From NCBI GenBank assembly GCA_031279175.1, contig JAITJA010000065.1:1-7685 (forward strand): 7,685 bases of DNA, read 5' to 3'. The first letter of the stretch is position 1; every line of letters starts with the position of its first letter. The notes under the pieces are model-generated. The model saw only the letters and a list, made by a program, of their open reading frames with translations. It ran no database searches and was not told where the DNA came from. The stretch is from Odoribacteraceae bacterium (GTDB taxonomy: Bacteria > Bacteroidota > Bacteroidia > Bacteroidales > Marinifilaceae). Below are positions 1 to 5,550 of this stretch, piece by piece. Made by a program: the position numbers and the translations under genes.

Positions 1-424
1 GCGGCACTTTCACTAGGTCAGTGAAACCGTGTCGCGGTCGCGCGGGGCACTTTCACTAGGTCAGTGAAACCGTCTCGCGGTTGCGCGGGGCTCTTTCACT
101 AGGTCAGTGAAACCGTGTCGCGGTCGCGCGAGGCTCTTTCCCAAATGGGGGAAACCGTCTCGCGGTTGCGCGAGGCACTTTCCCCAAGTTGGGGAAAAGG
201 GCCCGCGGTTGCGCGAGGCACTTTCCCCAAGTGGGGGAAACCGTCTCGCGGTGGCGCGGGGCACTTTCCCCAAATGGGGGAAACCGTCTCGCGGTTGCGC
301 GGGCCCTTTTCCCCAAGTTGGGGAAACCGTCTCGCGGTCGCGCGGGCCCTTTTCCCCAAGTTGGGGAAACCGTCTCGCGGTTGCGCGGGCCCTTTTCCCC
401 CGCGTGGGGAATCGTGTCGCGAGG
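1..424. repeat. Tandem array of ~10 units, 42-43 bp each, with internal dyad
   Basis: Units begin with GGCAC, GGCTC or GGCCC at 3, 46, 89, 132, 174, 217, 260, 302, 345 and 388, so the spacing is always 42 or 43. Each unit has two parts. The first is an inverted repeat with a 7-bp stem and 5-nt loop. In units 1-3 the arms are TTTCACT/AGTGAAA. In units 4-9 they are TTTCCCC/GGGGAAA (6 bp in unit 4), the best being TTTCCCCAAGTTGGGGAAA. The second part is a nearly constant linker, CCGTCTCGCGGTTGCGCG, which contains CGCG-GTYG-CGCG. Unit 10 is degenerate (CCCC-cgcgt-GGGG) and the array fades out near 424. Base 1 lies inside a unit, so the array probably extends leftwards. Several frames stay open across it only because stop codons are scarce. 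The function is unknown. Confidence 0.93.
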
Positions 425-529
425 AGATCCCTTGCCGGCGACGCGTGCCGCGCGGGAGTCCCCGTCGCGTCCCCCCCTGGCAACCCGGTGTTAATCGTTC
501 AAGGAGCGCGTGCCGCTCGCGATCCCCCG

Positions 530-548
530 GCGCCGCTGGCGCGTTTTT
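530..548 (+). terminator. Terminator-like hairpin in sigma-factor leader
   Basis: GCGCC-GCT-GGCGC (530-542) forms a 5-bp GC stem with a 3-nt loop and is followed at once by G and five T. A second small stem, GAGCG-cgtgc-CGCTC (504-518), lies just upstream. It could end transcription coming from the left (across the array) or act as an attenuator for the sigma gene. The stem is short, so this is tentative. The rest of 425-627 is GC-rich and holds no credible gene. TACATTCG at 601-608 is one mismatch from TAnnTTTG, but no -33 element sits at the right distance. Confidence 0.4.
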
Positions 549-627
549 CCCTTCCCGGAAGAAACTCCCCGGCGTGGCGCGGGCGGAGGGCATTTTTCAC
601 TACATTCGCGTGATGCGTGAAAGAGAG

Positions 628-1203
628 ATGACATATCAACACTTCGAGGAAGACGCGGATTACCTGCTAAATAGCCTCGCGAGAGGGAAAGAGGAAGCCA
701 TTTCTTACCTGTTCGACACGCGCGCCAGGTCGCTCTGGTTCTATTGCAGGAGTATCCTGAAGGACGACGCGCTGGCGGAAGACGTGGTGCAGGAGGTTTT
801 CACGCGGTTATGGGAAAGCCGGAGACAGTTCCCGGACTTGCTCGCCGCGCACGCGTTCTTGTATCGCGCGGGGCGCAATCTGTCGCTCGACTTGCTGCGA
901 CACCAGCTCGTGCAACGCCGGCACGCGCCCGCCATCATCCGGGAAATAAACGAGGATAGCACCGACGAGAAGCTGGTCGAGGAGGAGATGCTGGGGGAAC
1001 TCTACCGGTCCGTCGAACGCTTGCCGGCAGAGTGCGCGCGGGTCTTCAAGTTGTCGCTCGCCGGCGTGGGTAACCGGGAGATCGCCGAGCGCCTGTCTAT
1101 CTCGATTCATACCGTCAAGACGCAAAAACAACGCGCGCTCGCCACTCTCAAGGGACGACTGGGGAACGGCAAGGGGAATAATAAAGGGGCCCGCGACGAT
1201 TGA
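628..1203 (+). CDS. ECF-type RNA polymerase sigma factor (sigma-70 family)
   Basis: This is a 191-residue group-4 (extracytoplasmic function) sigma factor that would direct core RNA polymerase to a small regulon. Region 2 spans about residues 21-93 and includes the typical DVVQEVFTRLW helix (52-62). Region 4 spans about 129-178, opening with RLPAECARVFKLS and carrying a helix-turn-helix around NREIAERLSISIHTVK (149-164). The length is normal for the family, and regions 1 and 3 are absent as expected. I chose ATG 628 because AAAGAGAG lies just upstream; ATG 613 (five residues more) is possible. The reading frame stays open back into the repeat array, but that extension is low-complexity translated repeat and not protein. 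Many Bacteroidetes ECF genes are followed by a FecR-type anti-sigma and SusC/D; here the next gene is an ABC ATPase 102 bp away. The regulon is unknown; control of the downstream operon is inference. Confidence 0.9.
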   Translation: MTYQHFEEDADYLLNSLARGKEEAISYLFDTRARSLWFYCRSILKDDALAEDVVQEVFTRLWESRRQFPDLLAAHAFLYRAGRNLSLDLLRHQLVQRRHAPAIIREINEDSTDEKLVEEEMLGELYRSVERLPAECARVFKLSLAGVGNREIAERLSISIHTVKTQKQRALATLKGRLGNGKGNNKGARDD

Positions 1204-1306
1204 TCCCCGCGAATAGCGACAGGCCCGCGCGATAATCCCCTCGAACGGGGGTTGCGAGAGAAAATAAATAGTTGTTTTTTCGCGTCGGGATTAAAAAAGA
1301 GAAATT

Positions 1307-2185
1307 GTGGAAGAGAATGTCATACAATGCGAGCAGGTCACGCACTATTACGGTAGCCGGATGATCCACGAGGAGCTGAGCTTCGAGGTAAAACGAGGTA
1401 AGATCCTCGGGCTGCTGGGGAAGAACGGTACCGGTAAGACTACTATCATCAATATCTTGAACGGTTACTTGACGCCGCGCTCCGGCGCGTGCCGGTTGTT
1501 CGGGGAGGATACGCGTAATCTCTCCCCGGCCACCAAGGCGCGCGTGGGGCTGCTGCTGGAAGGACACGTGCAACACGCGTATTTCAACGCGGAGCAGATT
1601 GAACGTTTTTATAGCCGCTTCTTTCCCCGCTGGCGACGGGAGGCGTATCACGAGCTGCTGGAGAAGTTACAGGTGTCGCGGAGGCAGAAGATCAATACCA
1701 TGTCGCGCGGGCAACGCTCGCAGGTGGCGCTGGGGCTGCTGTTCGCGCAAGACCCGGAGCTGCTGGTGCTCGACGACTTCTCGATGGGGCTTGACCCCGG
1801 GTACCGCCGCCTCTTCGTGGAATATTTAAAGGAGTACGCCGCGAACGGGGAGAAGACGATCTTCCTGACGTCGCACATCATCCAGGACATGGAGATGCTC
1901 GTCGATGACTGTATCATCCTCGATTACGGGCGCGTCCTGCTGCACGAGCCGACGCGTTATATCCTCGATAACTTCCGGCGCTACCGCTTCACCGCGCCAG
2001 CCCCCGCCGGCGAGCGAGAGGGATTCTGCAACGCGGGACGGGTGGGAGAACAGTGGGAGAGCTACTCTTTCCTGCCGCCGGAAGAGGCGACGCGACGGCT
2101 GCACGCGCTCGGGGCAAGGGTCGAGACGGCAGGGGAACGCCTGTCGCTGGAAGACGCCTTTATCGGTCTAACAGGTAAATATTAA
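1307..2185 (+). CDS. ABC transporter ATP-binding protein, ABC-2/YtrB-like, atypical Walker B
   Basis: This is a 292-residue cytoplasmic nucleotide-binding subunit that would power the adjacent membrane protein. Walker A is GKNGTGKTT (38-46). A Q-loop-like segment GLLLEGH (81-87) has Glu where Gln is usual. The signature is MSRGQ (132-136) instead of LSGGQ. Walker B is LLVLDD (152-157), with Asp-Phe where Glu-Pro normally follows, then a GLDP D-loop (161-164) and the H-switch His190 in TSH. Residues after about 225 form a C-terminal extension. GTG 1307 is the start: it places VIQCEQVTHYYG at the expected N-terminus, whereas the first in-frame ATG (codon 19) would remove the first strand. An A/G-rich stretch (AAAAAAGAGAAA) precedes it. 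It lies three bases from the next gene, so they are co-transcribed. The substrate is not evident; import, export and a mechanochemical role remain open. Confidence 0.92.
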   Translation: MEENVIQCEQVTHYYGSRMIHEELSFEVKRGKILGLLGKNGTGKTTIINILNGYLTPRSGACRLFGEDTRNLSPATKARVGLLLEGHVQHAYFNAEQIERFYSRFFPRWRREAYHELLEKLQVSRRQKINTMSRGQRSQVALGLLFAQDPELLVLDDFSMGLDPGYRRLFVEYLKEYAANGEKTIFLTSHIIQDMEMLVDDCIILDYGRVLLHEPTRYILDNFRRYRFTAPAPAGEREGFCNAGRVGEQWESYSFLPPEEATRRLHALGARVETAGERLSLEDAFIGLTGKY

Positions 2186-2188
2186 ACG

Positions 2189-2863
2189 ATGATGATTCAA
2201 GCAATATGTTACAAGGAATGGATCAAGACGCGACAGGCATTGCTGCTGTCGGGCCTGCTCCTGGCGGCGTACGTCGCGTACGCGTTTATCCACACGGGAC
2301 AGCTTTTCCGCGTGGACGGGGCCGTGGCCGCGTGGACGGGGATGATCCTCAAGGGGACTTTCCTGCTGCCGGCGGCGTTGCGGTGGATACCGCTGGCGAC
2401 GGGCGTGCTGGTGGGACTGGCGCAGTTCGTCCCCGAGATGACGGAGCGGCGGTTGAAACTGACGCTGCACCTGCCACTGCCGGAGACGCGGGTGCTCTCG
2501 ATCATGCTGCTACACGGCGTCGTCATGCTGCTGGCGCTCTACCTCTCGACCTCGCTGGTGCTGTGGGCGGGGCTCTCGAGTTATTACCCCCCGGAGATCG
2601 TGGGGGCGCTCGCGTGGCAAGCCTTGCCGTGGTTCGCGGCGGGGCTCTCGGGCTACCTGTTCACGGCGTGGGCGTGCGTCGAACCGGCATGGAGACAGCG
2701 GGTGATGAACGCGCTGGTGGCCGTCGGGGCACTTGCCGCCTGTTACATCGATGGGAAGGCAGGGAGCTATCTCCCCTTCCTGCCGTGGCTGGCGGTGATC
2801 GCGCTGGTGGCCTTCCGCGCCCCGTTCCATGCCGCCGCGCGATTCAAGGAGGGTGTACAATAA
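2189..2863 (+). CDS. Polytopic membrane protein, probable ABC-2 type permease
   Basis: This is a 224-residue hydrophobic protein with about six membrane segments, roughly at residues 18-36, 66-82, 102-128, 138-162, 172-187 and 193-209, plus a weaker one at 46-62. It has no signal peptide; the short N-terminus ending in KEWIKTRQ looks cytoplasmic. A charged loop, PEMTERRLKLTLHLPLPETR (82-101), sits between two hydrophobic segments and resembles the coupling region of ABC-2 permeases, which typically read 'E...R.LKLTLHLPL'. Two ATGs are adjacent (2189 and 2192), and either may be used. It starts three bases after the ATPase stop, so the two most likely form one transporter. It is small for an ABC-2 permease and would have to work as a dimer or with the next gene product. 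The assignment rests on hydrophobicity and context. Confidence 0.8.
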   Translation: MMIQAICYKEWIKTRQALLLSGLLLAAYVAYAFIHTGQLFRVDGAVAAWTGMILKGTFLLPAALRWIPLATGVLVGLAQFVPEMTERRLKLTLHLPLPETRVLSIMLLHGVVMLLALYLSTSLVLWAGLSSYYPPEIVGALAWQALPWFAAGLSGYLFTAWACVEPAWRQRVMNALVAVGALAACYIDGKAGSYLPFLPWLAVIALVAFRAPFHAAARFKEGVQ

Positions 2864-2875
2864 ATAAAGACTGTC

Positions 2876-4117
2876 GTGAAAAAGAATACCACTCGCGTTA
2901 TCCTGCTCCTGTTTATCACGGGAATTGCCGCCTGGGCGCTGCCCGCTCTCGTGAAGAAGGCCACCCGCGTGCCGGAGCATTATCCATTTATGTATTACTC
3001 CTCGCTGCTGCGGGAGCTGTGCGTCATCGATTACAGTGACGACGAGACGCCCCTCTCGACCCTCTCCGGGAAAAAGTTCTCCGAGGCAGAGTGCGACTCG
3101 CTACTCCCGCTGCTGAACTTCCGCCAGCTGATGGCCGACGGGAAGCTGCCGGAAACGATCGAGGGGATCGAGATCACGCCGCCGCTACTCCGCTCGAAGT
3201 CGGTCGTCTTCCGCTATAACCCGGAGGTGACGCGGTCGCCGGCGACGCGGCTGCACGTGCTCTTCGAGTCCATGCCCCGGCGCGTGGGGATCGAGATGCC
3301 CGACGACGTCTTCCGGCTGGGGGAACGGGTAGAGTTTATCGACTGCAAGACGAACCGCGTGAACGAGGAGAAGAGCGCGCGCTTCCAGCAGGCCCTGGAA
3401 CGACGGGGATATCGCTTCCCCGCCCGCTGGTCGTCCGGGAATCCCAACCCGCGGAAGGCCTACGACGAGGGATACTTCTCCCTCGACGCGGCAGGCCACC
3501 TCTTCCACCTGAAGATGGTCAACGGGAAACCGTACGTCCGCGACACGCGTGTCGATGAACAGGTGGAGGTGGCGGCCTTCTCCATGTTCGAGGCGACGGA
3601 CAAACGCTTCTACGGCTTCCTCTTCGGCAAGCAGGGCGACGCGTATATCCTCGAGGCGCGCGACGGGAAGTATCACCCCCTGAAGCTCGATATCGCGCCC
3701 TTCGACTTGCTCCGCGACCGGATGGTGATCATGGGGAATCTCCTCTACTGGAATGTCTCCGTGACGACGCCCACCGGCCGCGACTATTACGCCCTGAAGA
3801 CAACGACGCTCGAGCAGGTGGCACGGCATCGCGTGGCCCACCAGCCCGACCCGTGGGAACGTCTATCGAGCTGGATCTTCCCCTTCTACCTGACGTTTGA
3901 CGACCCGGATAGCGCGTACTTGTACCCCCGGCTGCATTTCACCGGGCGCCGCGGGTGGCTCGCGCACCTGTTGCCCGCCCTGCTGGTGGGCCTCCTCGTC
4001 CCGAACGACCGGCGGCGGCGGGTATATCATTCATTGTATATTCTAATCACGGGATTCGCCGGCCTACTGGCGCTGCTGGCACTCCCGCGTTTCATAACTA
4101 AAAAACCAAGAAAATGA
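2876..4117 (+). CDS. Membrane-anchored DUF4857-like protein
   Basis: This is a 413-residue protein of unknown function. It starts with MKKNTTR and a hydrophobic segment (about 8-26) that would anchor it in the inner membrane. A large soluble region (about 30-355) follows, presumably periplasmic. Two more hydrophobic segments lie near the C-terminus (about 360-376 and 383-403), separated by the positively charged NDRRRR, and the tail is basic (KKPRK). From memory it matches Bacteroidetes DUF4857, which occurs beside ABC ATPases; a profile search would settle this. The soluble part has repeating strand-like stretches such as YFSLDAAGHLFHLKMVNGKP and GDAYILEARDGKYHPLKL, suggesting a beta-rich or propeller-like fold; this is inference. 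GTG 2876 is 12 bases after the permease stop and gives a normal MKKN start. The last four bases overlap the next gene (ATGA), so translation is coupled. Confidence 0.82.
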   Translation: MKKNTTRVILLLFITGIAAWALPALVKKATRVPEHYPFMYYSSLLRELCVIDYSDDETPLSTLSGKKFSEAECDSLLPLLNFRQLMADGKLPETIEGIEITPPLLRSKSVVFRYNPEVTRSPATRLHVLFESMPRRVGIEMPDDVFRLGERVEFIDCKTNRVNEEKSARFQQALERRGYRFPARWSSGNPNPRKAYDEGYFSLDAAGHLFHLKMVNGKPYVRDTRVDEQVEVAAFSMFEATDKRFYGFLFGKQGDAYILEARDGKYHPLKLDIAPFDLLRDRMVIMGNLLYWNVSVTTPTGRDYYALKTTTLEQVARHRVAHQPDPWERLSSWIFPFYLTFDDPDSAYLYPRLHFTGRRGWLAHLLPALLVGLLVPNDRRRRVYHSLYILITGFAGLLALLALPRFITKKPRK

Positions 4118-4653
4118 GAACACTTGTATTGATGATGGCCATCATCGCGTGCATGGCCTCGTGTAAGAACAAAAAGGAGCAGAATGTCCCGGGAACAAGG
4201 ACGACGGAACAAGTAACCATCGCCGTTTACGAGTTAGACAGCCTGTTGCTCGTGGCGGGCGACCTCGTCGACAAGCGCGTCGGCGTGCGGGGAACGGTCA
4301 CGCACACGTGCGTGCACTCCGGAAAACGTTGTTTCATCGTCGGGGAGAGCGGCGCGGCGTCTTTCCGCGTGGAAGCGATGGGAGAGATCGGAGGCTTTAA
4401 CCGGGAGCTGGTCGGGTCGAAGATAGAGGTAAAAGGCGTGGTGAAAGAACGCCGCCTGACCTCGGAGTTCATCGACCAACACGAGAAAGAGGTGAACGAG
4501 CAGAAAACAAAGGAAGACGGCTCCGCCGAGAGCTGCGCCGCCGAACTGGAAAACATCCAGCAGATGAAAGCATGGATGAAAGAACGGGGCAAGGATTACT
4601 ACTCCATCTATTACATGGATGGCGAGAATTATGACGTCATCGAGGAAGAATAG
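4114..4653 (+). CDS. Lipoprotein with OB-like domain and C-x-H-x4-C motif
   Basis: This is a 179-residue predicted lipoprotein. The signal peptide MRTLVLMMAIIACMAS is followed by the lipobox Cys17 (M-A-S-C). The following residues (KNKKEQ) do not clearly match the acidic surface-export signal of Bacteroidetes, so it probably faces the periplasm. Residues about 35-112 look like a small OB-type beta barrel (DLVDKRVGVRGTVTH ... SKIEVKGVV). Within it, HTCVHSGKRC places His64, Cys66, His68 and Cys73 in one turn, a plausible metal-binding or redox site. It resembles the Cys-containing turn in DUF4920-like OB-fold proteins, but I cannot prove homology. The remainder (about 117-160) is highly charged and helical, ending in an acidic Tyr-rich tail (YYSIYYMDGENYD). 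It overlaps the upstream gene by four bases and the downstream gene by 23 (or 35), strong evidence of one operon. Its biochemical role is unknown. Confidence 0.83.
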   Translation: MRTLVLMMAIIACMASCKNKKEQNVPGTRTTEQVTIAVYELDSLLLVAGDLVDKRVGVRGTVTHTCVHSGKRCFIVGESGAASFRVEAMGEIGGFNRELVGSKIEVKGVVKERRLTSEFIDQHEKEVNEQKTKEDGSAESCAAELENIQQMKAWMKERGKDYYSIYYMDGENYDVIEEE

Positions 4654-5185
4654 ATTCTCCCGCTGGCTACGGGTCGCGCACCGGGACGCGGGGTTCTTGC
4701 TGGTGGGCGTGTCTCTCGTGTACGCGCTCTCCGGCGTCTTCCTGAACCACATGAACGGGAAAGACCCCGCCTACCGCGTCATCAACGGGCAACTGCAAAT
4801 GGAACCCGCGCTCTCCCGCGAGGAGGTGGCAGCACGATGGAACGAGCGCGCGGACGAGCTGCCGACACTGAAACGCGTGTTGCCCCTGGACGAGGGGAGC
4901 GAACGGCTCATCCTCGACGGCGGCACAGGCGTCTACACGCGCGCCACCGGTCGCGTCGACCACGAGCAATACCAGCGGAACGACTTTATTTACTGGATCA
5001 ACAAGCTACATTATAACAAGGTGAAGGGATGGAGTCCCGTTGCCGATCTTTTCGCCGTCTCGTTAATATTCCTTGCCCTGTCGGGCGTCCTGATCGTGAA
5101 AGGAAAACGGGGAGTCGCCGGCAGGGGAAAATGGTTACTACTCGCGGGAATACTGCTCCCGGTGATCTACGTCCTGTGCAATTAA
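4631..5185 (+). CDS. PepSY-associated TM helix (PepSY_TM-like) membrane protein
   Basis: This is a 184-residue inner-membrane protein. Its N-terminus, RFSRWLRVAHRDAGFLLVG, resembles the PepSY_TM family opening (basic helix, then R-x-x-H-R/x-x-x-G). Membrane segments are about 20-41, 138-157 and 167-183, with a roughly 95-residue periplasmic loop between the first two. Typical family patterns are SGVFLNHMNGKDPAY after TM1 and NKLHYNKVKGW before TM2, followed by FLALSGVLI. His17, His40 and His127 are candidate haem or metal ligands, as in PepSY_TM ferric-siderophore reductases; that role is family knowledge, not shown here. ATG 4631 gives MTSSRKN directly before the family region; ATG 4619 adds four residues (MARI). 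Either start overlaps the lipoprotein gene. It is shorter than the large PepSY_TM reductases (about 350-500 residues), so it matches the compact class. It is the last gene before a terminator. Confidence 0.85.
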   Translation: MTSSRKNRFSRWLRVAHRDAGFLLVGVSLVYALSGVFLNHMNGKDPAYRVINGQLQMEPALSREEVAARWNERADELPTLKRVLPLDEGSERLILDGGTGVYTRATGRVDHEQYQRNDFIYWINKLHYNKVKGWSPVADLFAVSLIFLALSGVLIVKGKRGVAGRGKWLLLAGILLPVIYVLCN

Positions 5186-5250
5186 CACCGCCCGGGCGAG
5201 ACAAGTCCAATAACAATCAGGCAAAACAAAATCCAAGCGAACGCTCCCGG

Positions 5251-5280
5251 GGGTGCACATACAACGCGCACCCTTTTTCT
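5251..5280 (+). terminator. Rho-independent terminator after the ABC/PepSY operon
   Basis: GGGTGC (5251-5256) pairs with GCACCC (5268-5273) across an 11-nt loop and is followed by TTTTTCTTT. It lies 65 bases after the PepSY-like stop codon and marks the end of the 1307-5185 transcription unit. Confidence 0.75.
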
Positions 5281-5313
5281 TTCCACGATTTAAAAGAAGA
5301 TCGCGCCCTCTTG

Positions 5314-5367
5314 TAGTCCCCTGCCGTTCCCCTGCCGTTCCCCTGCCGTAGTCCCCTGCCGTTCCCC
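5314..5367. repeat. Short tandem repeat, 11/13-bp units with CCCCTGCCG core
   Basis: Four full copies and one partial copy run head to tail: TAGTCCCCTGCCG (5314-5326), TTCCCCTGCCG (5327-5337 and 5338-5348), TAGTCCCCTGCCG (5349-5361) and TTCCCC (5362-5367). The order of unit lengths is therefore 13-11-11-13-partial. The array lies between the upstream terminator and the glsA-like promoter. The core CCCTGCCG occurs once more inside that promoter (5479-5486), so the repeat may be a cluster of regulator sites. On the other strand the unit reads CGGCAGGGGAA. Confidence 0.9.
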
Positions 5368-5443
5368 TTAAAGCATTGTTTACAAGGAAGCCGGTACACC
5401 TTACCCGTCGCCCCGCGACCATACGTATATATACTAAAAATAA

Positions 5444-5460
5444 CGAACGCCTCTCGTTCG
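5444..5460. promoter_or_regulatory. Inverted repeat CGAACG-N5-CGTTCG upstream of promoter
   Basis: Two perfect 6-bp arms with a 5-nt spacer (cctct) end 13 bases before the -33-like element of the next promoter. This could be an operator or activator site. A separate 8-bp palindrome, ATACGTAT, sits at 5421-5428 in an AT-rich patch. Neither has a known binding protein that I recognise. Confidence 0.4.
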
Positions 5461-5473
5461 CGCTCTAAAAGCC

Positions 5474-5505
5474 CTTGACCCTGCCGGGATTTTATATTTA
5501 CTTTG
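5474..5505 (+). promoter_or_regulatory. Candidate Bacteroidetes promoter for the acyltransferase pair
   Basis: CTTG at 5474-5477 is close to the -33 TTTG element. TTACTTTG at 5498-5505 differs from the -7 consensus TAnnTTTG by one base. The 20-bp gap fits the usual 19-21. A start site near 5512 would leave a leader of about 40 bases before ATG 5551. A 7-bp inverted repeat, ACCCTGC (5478-5484) and GCAGGGT (5505-5511), frames the spacer and -7 box, so a repressor bound there would block polymerase. The promoter call is consensus-based only. Confidence 0.6.
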
Positions 5506-5550
5506 CAGGGTTTATAACCGGGGCCAGGCCCTCCTAACTTTTTTCGGTCA

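Noticed and set aside
1..424. CRISPR array
   Set aside because: There are no unique spacers: both the dyad and the linker repeat in every unit, and no cas gene is present.
61..593. Arg/Pro-rich open frames on both strands across the left array
   Set aside because: They follow from the repeat and its lack of stop codons. The 43-bp unit is not a multiple of three, so no single peptide repeat is maintained.
115..627. N-terminal extension of the sigma factor (171 more residues in the same open frame)
   Set aside because: The added sequence is translated 43-bp repeat and GC-rich leader. The same stretch is open in several frames on both strands, and the sigma family domain begins only after 628.
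1237..1251. CCCC-tcgaac-GGGG hairpin after the sigma gene as a terminator
   Set aside because: The stem is only four base pairs and no T-run follows directly, so it is too weak to separate the sigma gene from the ABC operon.
1252..1280. Bacteroidetes-type promoter before the ABC ATPase gene
   Set aside because: TAGTTGTT is a poor match to TAnnTTTG, and the nearest TTG is only 14 bases upstream, not about 20.
1307..2863. Naming the ABC pair as ytrB/ytrC or as a specific drug or haem exporter
   Set aside because: Similarity is at the level of the ABC-2 family only, and nothing in the sequence identifies the substrate.
2206..3039. Long + strand frame overlapping the permease and DUF4857-like genes
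   Set aside because: It is a GC-rich shadow rich in Gly, Ala and Arg. The overlapping genes have clear membrane segments and operon spacing.
3185..3841. Minus-strand 218-residue frame opposite the DUF4857-like gene
   Set aside because: It is an antisense shadow of a well-formed gene, with no recognisable domain and no neighbours on that strand.
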